DNA from: Desulfobacula sp.
Lineage (GTDB): Bacteria > Desulfobacterota > Desulfobacteria > Desulfobacterales > Desulfobacteraceae
Reading direction: 5' to 3'
Length of the DNA stretch: 5,324 nucleotides
Assembly (NCBI GenBank): GCA_027858355.1
Contig: JAQICW010000592.1
Coordinates: 1-5,324, forward strand
Made by a program: the position numbers and the translations under genes. Positions 1 through 5,324 of the stretch are shown here, in pieces (position 1 is the stretch's first letter; each line of letters starts with the position of its first letter). Below the pieces are notes generated by a model that had not been told where the DNA came from, made no database searches, and was given only the letters and a program-made list of their open reading frames with translations.

Positions 1-1793
1 AGATTTAAAAGATCAGCTGCCATTTTCTCAACCTCTTCTTTTGCTTTGGCCTTTGATTTTATCCAGGCTTTAGATCCAATTTTATCAAGAATCGGAGTAT
101 AGCCATCCACCCCGATATACTTGCCTATCATCTCAATGCGATCAACGGGTAAATATAATTTATCATTATCCATATATTGGATTAGGATAAAATCCTGGGA
201 AATAGCGCCCACTTTTAAATTGCAGAGTCCTTCAAATTGTCCCACACCATGTTCAATGTGAACAACAATATCTCCATGTTTCAATTCTTCAGGCTTGATA
301 ACCTGAAGGTCACGCGTAAATCTGGTTTTGAAATCTCTTCTTGCACTACTTTGTCTTCGAATCCTTTTTTTGCCGAAAATTTCATTTTCAGTGACAAGGG
401 CCAGGCCCTCTTCTTTAAAAACAAACCCTGAAGATACATCTCCAAACAGATAATAAATTCCAGAATTCTGTTCACTCGCTGCTCTGAAGTTATTACACGG
501 CACAGGTTCAAGGCCATAGGGTTGCAGCAATGACAGCAGCCGTTTTGCCTGGGATTCTTGACTGAGGACACACAGGACTATTCTTTTATGGGCCAAATGA
601 TTGTTAAACCAGTCAACCAGAGGGATTAAAGGATTATCTTTAATCCCCTCTCTTTTCAATGATGAAGACAAATCCGTGTTATCCTGAAACTCAAATAAAA
701 GTTGCGGTAAATGTTCTTCTTCACAAGGATCATTTACCAGGTCAAAGGGTTTAAAGGATATTTGTTTTTTTGATTTAATAAATGATTTTATCTTATCCCA
801 TTTCAAATAAATGGAATCAGGTTCAACACAAAGCCGGCTCTCCGCTGCAGTAGCTTTATAATTGATCAACGCCTTATTTTCAAAATCCATTGCCCTGGAT
901 TCAAGATCGTTGGGAGAATCCATCACCAAAAGCGTATTTTCAGGGATATAATCAAAAAAAGTATCTAATTCTTCATAAACTATGGACAGCATACTTTCAA
1001 CACCCGGGAATCTTCCAAATTCACGGGTTTCATTCACATATGCTCTGATTTTTGATGCTTCAAGTCTGGCAAGGGTTCCAGCCTGTCTGAGACGGGCCAG
1101 GATATGTGGCTGATTTTCTTTGGTCAATATTGCTTCTGTTGCCGGAATAATGATGGTTTCATAAATTTCCTTTACCCCTCTCTGGGTAAAGACAGAAAAA
1201 TACCGGATGGATTCAACCAGATCCCCGAAAAATTCAATGCGCACGGGATATTTTTCACCTGGAGAAAAAATATCCAGAATACCGCCGCGCACGGAATACT
1301 CTCCTGGATCTTCAACAAGAGATGTTTTGTTATACCCGCCGGATTCAAGTTTCAAAACCAGGGCATCCCTGTCAATTTCCTCATTGGCAATGACCAGTTC
1401 GGCAAAATCATTCAAGTTTTTCTTTGGAATCAGTTTTTGTAAAATGGTGCCCACAACTATTACAATAATTAAGGGTTCTGAACCTGAATTCATGATTTTT
1501 GATAAAGCCGCAAGTCTGTTTATAGATGTTTCTTTATGGTAGGCCAGGGATTTAAAAGGCAGGATATGATATCCCGGGAAAAAAACAATTTTATCTTTTT
1601 TATCTGGCAGAAAAAAATTCAATTCATCTAAAAACTCTATCGCTTTTTTTGTATCCTTTAAAATAACAAGGATTGAAACTTTAGAGAATGCATACCATTT
1701 AGAAGTCATATAGGCTTTATGGGACCCTTCTGTCGGGGTGATCACCACACTATTATCAATATTTTTAACATCTTTGATTAAATGCTTTGACAT
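1..1793 (-). CDS. mfd: Transcription-repair coupling factor Mfd, N-terminal half (runs off left edge)
   Basis: An uninterrupted frame from ATG 1793 to base 1 gives 597 residues, about half of the roughly 1150-residue family length. Mfd binds RNA polymerase stalled at lesions, displaces it with an ATP-driven dsDNA translocase, and recruits UvrA. Residues 1 to about 330 form the UvrB-homology module: ITPTEGSHKAY stands at the degenerate P-loop position, FFPGYHILPFKSLAYHKE follows, and the hallmark VRGGILDIF begins at residue 168, followed by SPGEKYPVRIEFFGDLVESI. The variable middle region follows. The RNA-polymerase-interacting domain begins near residue 500 with GDIVVHIEHGVGQFEGL (from 507), then DKLYLPVDRIEMIGKYIG. 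The visible end, KAWIKSKAKAKEEVEKMAADLLNL in two blocks, is the helix leading into the translocase. The helicase motifs and C-terminal autoinhibitory domain must lie beyond the left edge. No frameshift is seen. It is last in the visible operon and starts 2 nt after ispD. Confidence 0.97.
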   Translation of the reverse strand, partial: MSKHLIKDVKNIDNSVVITPTEGSHKAYMTSKWYAFSKVSILVILKDTKKAIEFLDELNFFLPDKKDKIVFFPGYHILPFKSLAYHKETSINRLAALSKIMNSGSEPLIIVIVVGTILQKLIPKKNLNDFAELVIANEEIDRDALVLKLESGGYNKTSLVEDPGEYSVRGGILDIFSPGEKYPVRIEFFGDLVESIRYFSVFTQRGVKEIYETIIIPATEAILTKENQPHILARLRQAGTLARLEASKIRAYVNETREFGRFPGVESMLSIVYEELDTFFDYIPENTLLVMDSPNDLESRAMDFENKALINYKATAAESRLCVEPDSIYLKWDKIKSFIKSKKQISFKPFDLVNDPCEEEHLPQLLFEFQDNTDLSSSLKREGIKDNPLIPLVDWFNNHLAHKRIVLCVLSQESQAKRLLSLLQPYGLEPVPCNNFRAASEQNSGIYYLFGDVSSGFVFKEEGLALVTENEIFGKKRIRRQSSARRDFKTRFTRDLQVIKPEELKHGDIVVHIEHGVGQFEGLCNLKVGAISQDFILIQYMDNDKLYLPVDRIEMIGKYIGVDGYTPILDKIGSKAWIKSKAKAKEEVEKMAADLLN

Positions 1794-1795
1794 AT

Positions 1796-2518
1796 TTACC
1801 TGAACATACGTGATTGGATGGACAGAATTTTTCCCAAAACAAGGTCCTCTTGCGTAGTGATTTTAATGTTCAGGTTAGACCCTTTTATGATAACCACCTT
1901 TTCACCTAAATGTTCTACTAAAGAGGCGTCATCCGTCCCTGAAAAACAAGTTTTAATGGCATAATCAAATGCCCGCAGAATCAAGTCCAGCTTGAAGGTC
2001 TGAGGTGTTTGTGCAATATAGAGAAACTGCCTGCTCAATGTTTTTTGAATACTTAAATCAGGGCAGGCCTGTTTAATAGTATCTGTTATTTTAACACCAG
2101 GAATACAGGCACCATATTCAATGGTCTTCTGGATACACTCTTTAATCATGTTTTGATTTACAAAGGGGCGAACGCCATCATGAATCAATACAATGGCTTC
2201 TTTATTAATATTTGTTCTATCGCTGATCCTTTTCAGGCCATTTAAGACAGAATCTTGTCTTTGCTTTCCACCTTCAACCAGATGATTTTTTTTTGCAAAG
2301 CCAAATGGATCGATAATATGCTTTTTACAATACTCATGGTCTTGTTTTGGAATAACAAGGACAATTTCATGGACCTTGTCACAGCTATCAAAGGCCATGA
2401 TGGTTCGACTAAGAATTGGGATTTTGTCAAGATAAAGATACTGCTTTTTAATCTCTGAGCCCATTCGCAAGCCCTTACCTGCGGCAACAATTATGACAAA
2501 ATTTTGGGAAGGATGCAT
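1796..2518 (-). CDS. ispD: 2-C-methyl-D-erythritol 4-phosphate cytidylyltransferase (IspD)
   Basis: Catalyses CTP + 2-C-methyl-D-erythritol 4-phosphate to CDP-ME + diphosphate, third step of the MEP route to isoprenoids, in the cytosol. At 240 residues it has normal family length. The N-terminal nucleotide-binding loop VAAGKGLRMGSEIKKQY (residues 11-27) has Arg18 and Lys25 at the catalytic Arg/Lys positions of the E. coli enzyme. Further motifs are GGKQRQDSV (83-91), HDGVRPF (113-119), KITDTIKQ (143-150), TLSRQFLYIAQTPQTF (160-175), GTDDASLVEHLG (194-205) and NIKITTQEDL (217-226). Arg163 and Lys219 match the methylerythritol-phosphate-contacting Arg157 and Lys213 of E. coli. ATG 2518 follows the HPr-domain stop by 1 nt with little Shine-Dalgarno, suggesting translational coupling. 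The usual partner ispF is not adjacent; mfd follows after 2 nt. An A9 run covers codons 76-78. Assignment is confident. Confidence 0.97.
   Translation of the reverse strand: MHPSQNFVIIVAAGKGLRMGSEIKKQYLYLDKIPILSRTIMAFDSCDKVHEIVLVIPKQDHEYCKKHIIDPFGFAKKNHLVEGGKQRQDSVLNGLKRISDRTNINKEAIVLIHDGVRPFVNQNMIKECIQKTIEYGACIPGVKITDTIKQACPDLSIQKTLSRQFLYIAQTPQTFKLDLILRAFDYAIKTCFSGTDDASLVEHLGEKVVIIKGSNLNIKITTQEDLVLGKILSIQSRMFR
1799..1801 (-). promoter_or_regulatory. Shine-Dalgarno of mfd inside the ispD end
   Basis: The minus strand reads CAGGTAAATATG: AGG lies 5 nt before the mfd ATG at 1793 and is the last sense codon of ispD, whose TAA occupies 1798-1796. This supports ATG 1793 as the mfd start and suggests coupled translation of the two genes. 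Confidence 0.6.
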
Positions 2519-2519
2519 T

Positions 2520-3830
2520 TTAAGTTAAATAAGACAATTCTTTTGGCAAGGGAATTCCCTTACCCATATGGTCTTCTCCATAATTCACTGCTGCAAGGAT
2601 TTTCAGATCCTTTAATGCCCGCAAATCACCTTTAAATTGAACTATTTCGACTTCTTCTTTTTTTATTTTTCCACCAGCCCATTGAATATCCAGGACACTT
2701 GCAGCATCAAAAACATCACTATTTACAAGCATTTTGACTTCACCACCATAATGCTGAACAATTTTTGCCACTAAAAGGCTTGGACGACTGTGAAATCCTC
2801 GGTCTTTAGGTATTCCAACCTCAATCACAGAGGTTTCCATGTTTTCATTCAATATTCTCGATGCCAGGGCTTTTCCTGAAGACAAAAATTGCCAGGCATA
2901 AAACAATCCGAAATTAACGGCCCGATCCAGCAAAACATCTGGATCAATAACATCGGATAAAGATTCACTGACAGTTTTATATACATCCTTAAACCCGATA
3001 TCATGCAAATGACGTTCATAAAAATGCAATAAACTGCCCGTTACCTGGAGCATATGAAATACAATGGAAAAATGGCTTCTAAGTTGTTCAAGCTTTAAAT
3101 TTTCTGATGATGACTTTGTATTTACAACATAGGAATCAAAGGAAGACTGGATGTTATGAATCAACATTTCATATCTTCTAATGATGACCTCATTGATTTG
3201 ATCCGGCACAAGTTCCTTGATTTTTTTTAAATCATACCGCTCATAAAATTCAAACTGATCAAAATCTTTTACAACTTCCAAAAATTCACTGGCAATCCGG
3301 GTCAGATTTTCTCTTTGCTGGTCTTTGGAATTAAAATCATCGATATTGTGATCCAGCTGCTGTACAGATGAAATCCCGGGAAAATAACTAAGATCATACC
3401 TTGTGACGGGTATATTGATCTTCAGACGGCGAGCTTCCTCTAAAATCACAGGAGCAGCCAGTTTTATGGATTGCTGTAAAATTTTTAAAGTATCAAAGGC
3501 TTCAAGTTTAAAGGTCTTATGCTGGTTCTCTTCAAAAGAATAAAATTTCAATCGATTGAGTATATGTCTTTGGGAATAGCAGGCCATTGAAAGATGCCGG
3601 ATTGTTGCAGACAATTCCCGATAAAACACCCATTCTTTATTTTTTTTAGCTCCATGAAAATCTAAAAAATCTTCAAGAATATGGGATGTTGAAATAAGCT
3701 TTGAATATATTTTTTTTGTAAACAGATACTCGTTATCATCAAGTTCAAAAATAAACAAAATAAATTTTAGATATTCAAAGGAAAAAATATTGGCTTTTTC
3801 GTTAAAGTAGATGTCGCAATTAAAATACAT
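2520..3830 (-). CDS. Large protein with C-terminal HPr-like phosphocarrier domain; N-terminal region unrecognised
   Basis: A 436-residue protein from ATG 3830. The open frame extends upstream to an ATG at 3929, but those 33 extra codons lie within rnpB and are rejected. Residues about 333-425 resemble HPr: the active-site motif GFHSRPS matches the usual GLHARPA, with the phospho-acceptor His at residue 347 and the following Arg kept. DAASVLDIQWAGG matches the NAKSIMGxxxL region, with Ser378 at the place of HPr Ser46, the HPr kinase target. Free HPr is about 85-90 residues, so this is a fusion. Residues 1 to about 330 are predicted mostly helical, with many aromatic and charged residues (for example FDTLKILQQSIKLAAP and LLHFYERHLHDIG); I recognise no domain. 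No signal peptide or clear membrane span is seen, so it is probably cytosolic. A regulatory or PTS-like phosphorelay role is inferred only from the HPr domain; no EI or EII gene is in view. ispD starts 1 nt after the stop. Confidence 0.85.
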   Translation of the reverse strand: MYFNCDIYFNEKANIFSFEYLKFILFIFELDDNEYLFTKKIYSKLISTSHILEDFLDFHGAKKNKEWVFYRELSATIRHLSMACYSQRHILNRLKFYSFEENQHKTFKLEAFDTLKILQQSIKLAAPVILEEARRLKINIPVTRYDLSYFPGISSVQQLDHNIDDFNSKDQQRENLTRIASEFLEVVKDFDQFEFYERYDLKKIKELVPDQINEVIIRRYEMLIHNIQSSFDSYVVNTKSSSENLKLEQLRSHFSIVFHMLQVTGSLLHFYERHLHDIGFKDVYKTVSESLSDVIDPDVLLDRAVNFGLFYAWQFLSSGKALASRILNENMETSVIEVGIPKDRGFHSRPSLLVAKIVQHYGGEVKMLVNSDVFDAASVLDIQWAGGKIKKEEVEIVQFKGDLRALKDLKILAAVNYGEDHMGKGIPLPKELSYLT

Positions 3831-3858
3831 AATCCATTTTCCAACATTAAAAATAAAG
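3831..3858 (-). promoter_or_regulatory. AU-rich linker between rnpB and the HPr-domain gene, with ribosome-binding region
   Basis: After helix P1 the minus strand is T-rich (CTTTATTTTTAATG), then has TTGGAAAATGGATT before the ATG at 3830. GGA about 10-12 nt upstream is a modest Shine-Dalgarno; a second GGA is too close. The T-rich run is not preceded by a local hairpin, because the P1 3' strand pairs with sequence about 370 nt upstream. It therefore does not look like a classical terminator and could instead be a processing site for the rnpB 3' end. The only in-frame start between rnpB and the protein body is this ATG. Confidence 0.5.
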
Positions 3859-4248
<390 letters not shown>

Positions 4249-4250
4249 TT

Positions 4251-4976
4251 TTACTTATTTATATGATAAAGGATTCTACTGCATTGCGGGCAGGAAATCA
4301 ATGAATTACCACGCTGTATTTCAATATATAATTGAGGCGGTATGTTCATAAAGCACCCCATACACACCTCGTCTTCTACATATATTACAGCCGAGCCATT
4401 ATTCATTTTTGATACTTTTGCAAACCTGCTCATCAATGAAGGTTCTATGGTTTTGCCGATTTTATTCTGTTGGGCAATATATTCATCAAGAAGCTCTCTA
4501 TCATCAATAGATTTTTTTTCAATATCTTTTTGTTCGGTTTCTATTTGATCCTTAAGAAGATGGAATTCTTTTTCACTTTCCTGAACAATTTTTTCCATTT
4601 TTTCTTTTTCATCAAGCAGTTCCAATAATTCAGTTTCCAAAACATCTTTGCGTTTTTTATTATCGTCCACTTCTCTTAAAAAAAGATTATATTCCTTATT
4701 GGTCTTTACCATCCTCAATTTTTCATTGCTTTTAATAATCCGGTCATCAACAACTTGAATTTCTCTTTCAATATCCCGGCAAGCTTCCGTGGCACGTAAA
4801 AGATGTTCTTTGTTTTCTTCTAAGGCATTTTCAAACTGGTATAATTTTGCGTTTAATTTTTCTTTTTCCTTTTCAACCTTAATCAAAACAGCATTAAGCC
4901 TGACAATCTGAGTCTCAGCTTCCTGAAGTTTGACCAGAGCTTCTATATCTGGTTTAGTGGAAATATCATCGTTCAT
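4251..4976 (-). CDS. Coiled-coil C4-type zinc-ribbon protein (DUF164 / COG1579, zf-RING_7)
   Basis: A 241-residue protein, the usual length for the family. Residues about 10-175 are charged and heptad-like, rich in Glu, Lys and Leu, and should form the long antiparallel coiled-coil hairpin. The conserved KTNKEYNLFLREVD block is at about residues 91-104. The C-terminus carries a zinc ribbon with two CxxC knuckles, Cys205/Cys208 (CMGC) and Cys229/Cys232 (CPQC), with the typical MxIPPQ segment between them. There is no signal peptide or membrane helix, so it is cytoplasmic. The best-studied relative is Helicobacter pylori HP0958 (FlgZ), reported to bind RpoN and flaA mRNA; Chlamydia CdsZ is another family member. 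The role here is unknown. It sits between nif3 and rnpB; its stop (4253-4251) is only a few bases from the rnpB 5' end, and its last codons contain a candidate rnpB promoter. The start has a good Shine-Dalgarno. Confidence 0.93.
   Translation of the reverse strand: MNDDISTKPDIEALVKLQEAETQIVRLNAVLIKVEKEKEKLNAKLYQFENALEENKEHLLRATEACRDIEREIQVVDDRIIKSNEKLRMVKTNKEYNLFLREVDDNKKRKDVLETELLELLDEKEKMEKIVQESEKEFHLLKDQIETEQKDIEKKSIDDRELLDEYIAQQNKIGKTIEPSLMSRFAKVSKMNNGSAVIYVEDEVCMGCFMNIPPQLYIEIQRGNSLISCPQCSRILYHINK
4273..4301 (-). promoter_or_regulatory. Candidate sigma70-type promoter for rnpB inside the zinc-ribbon coding sequence
   Basis: The minus strand has TTGATT at 4301-4296 (4 of 6 to the -35 consensus), a spacer of exactly 17 nt, then TAGAAT at 4278-4273 (5 of 6 to the -10 consensus). 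Initiation would fall near 4267-4265, about 20 nt before the outer end of RNase P helix P1. The elements overlie the codons for the second CxxC knuckle and the C-terminal tail of the zinc-ribbon protein. A second possible -10, TATAAA at 4263-4258, would start closer to the mature 5' end but lacks a convincing -35. AT-rich DNA gives chance matches, so the support is sequence plus position only. Confidence 0.5.
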
Positions 4977-4984
4977 AATATTTT

Positions 4985-4990
4985 ATCCTT
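4985..4990 (-). promoter_or_regulatory. Shine-Dalgarno of the zinc-ribbon gene, overlapping the nif3 stop codon
   Basis: On the minus strand the junction reads TAAGGATAAAATATTATG. AAGGAT shares its first two bases with the nif3 TAA stop and sits 8 nt before the ATG at 4976. A ribosome terminating on nif3 would stop directly on the next ribosome-binding site, which suggests translational coupling. This also supports ATG 4976 as the start. Confidence 0.7.
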
Positions 4991-5324
4991 AAACTATAAT
5001 AAATGGATCTTTTTCTTTTGAAAACTTTTCTATTTTTATATTCAGTCCGGCTTTGTGAATCGCCTGACCTAATTTGTCAAACAGCAGATCAACAGCCATA
5101 TGTTCAGAACCAAAATGGCCCACATCAATCAGACCTTTTGAATTTTCTTCAACACGCCTTGCTTCATGATATTTAATATCGCCTGTGATATATACATCTG
5201 CCTTTGATCTTAAAAATTCATCAAGTAAAGAACCGCCGCTGCCAGTACAGACAGCAACGCAACTTACAGGCAAATCCAAATCTCCTGTTACTCGAAGATA
5301 GCTCAAATCAAGCTTTTCTTTTAT
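4989..5324 (-). CDS. Nif3-like dinuclear metal centre protein (DUF34), C-terminal part only
   Basis: This is the last 112 residues of a Nif3/YbgI-type protein (COG0327); the frame stays open to the right edge, so the true start lies outside. An internal TTG at 5306 is not the start, because family-like sequence (KLDLSYLRVTGDL) continues upstream of it. Visible family motifs are the glycine-rich AVCTGSGGSLL segment, TGDIKYHEA, and DVGHFGSEH. In the last motif the His (visible residue 70) and Glu (residue 74) match the conserved ligands of the two-metal site. Members form toroidal hexamers with two metal ions per subunit; they are sometimes labelled GTP cyclohydrolase I type 2, but the physiological reaction is unsettled. 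The stop is TAA at 4991-4989, and the zinc-ribbon gene follows after 12 nt, so the two are very likely co-transcribed. Family assignment is firm; function is not. Confidence 0.93.
   Translation of the reverse strand: MKEKLDLSYLRVTGDLDLPVSCVAVCTGSGGSLLDEFLRSKADVYITGDIKYHEARRVEENSKGLIDVGHFGSEHMAVDLLFDKLGQAIHKAGLNIKIEKFSKEKDPFIIV

Noticed and set aside
237..571. Short open frames on both strands (237-431 plus, 281-571 minus)
   Set aside because: Both are shadows of mfd. The minus-strand one is out of frame with the mfd translation, which is unbroken and carries the RNA-polymerase-interacting domain here.
1104..1542. Two plus-strand open frames of about 111 codons (1104-1442 and 1207-1542)
   Set aside because: They lie antisense within the continuous mfd frame, overlap each other in different frames and show no recognisable protein sequence.
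2242..2490. Minus-strand 82-codon and plus-strand 67-codon frames within ispD
   Set aside because: They are out of frame with a complete, motif-rich IspD and have no independent start signals.
4342..4548. Plus-strand 68-codon frame rich in Ser/Phe/Ile
   Set aside because: It is the antisense of the Glu/Lys-rich coiled coil of the zinc-ribbon gene; such coding strands often leave open frames on the opposite strand.

Overview
The window is a compact block of bacterial housekeeping genes, all read from the minus strand. In transcription order (high to low coordinates) it holds: the 3' part of a Nif3/DUF34 metal-binding gene (right edge to 4989), a coiled-coil C4 zinc-ribbon gene (4976-4251), the class A RNase P RNA gene rnpB (about 4248-3859), a large protein ending in an HPr-like phosphocarrier domain (3830-2520), ispD of the MEP isoprenoid pathway (2518-1796), and the N-terminal half of mfd, the transcription-repair coupling factor, which runs off the left edge (1793-1). 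No mobile elements, tRNAs, CRISPR arrays or other strand-switching genes were seen. The longest stretch without a protein gene (4250-3831) is filled almost entirely by rnpB.

The DNA is AT-rich with many A/T homopolymers; rnpB stands out as a more GC-rich, structured island. The mixture of Nif3, zinc-ribbon, rnpB, an HPr-domain protein, ispD and mfd, together with codon use and protein style, suggests a Gram-negative anaerobe of the Desulfobacterota (Desulfobacteraceae-like). This is inferred from recall of similar gene neighbourhoods, not from a search.

The packing is very tight. The zinc-ribbon gene starts 12 nt after the nif3 stop with its Shine-Dalgarno overlapping that stop. rnpB begins only a few bases after the zinc-ribbon stop, and the HPr-domain gene begins about 28 nt after rnpB. 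ispD starts 1 nt after the HPr-domain stop, and mfd 2 nt after the ispD stop. No intrinsic terminator is visible between any of them, so transcription through rnpB into HPr-ispD-mfd is plausible. A good sigma70-like promoter candidate (TTGATT-17-TAGAAT) lies inside the last codons of the zinc-ribbon gene, correctly placed to drive rnpB and possibly everything downstream.

The most interesting items are the HPr-domain protein, whose roughly 330-residue N-terminal region I do not recognise and which keeps both the phospho-His and regulatory Ser positions of HPr; the embedding of rnpB in a protein operon with its promoter apparently inside a coding zinc knuckle; and the adjacency of rnpB to a gene from a family that has an RNA-binding member. 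The longest open frame for the HPr protein starts inside rnpB and should be trimmed by 33 residues.
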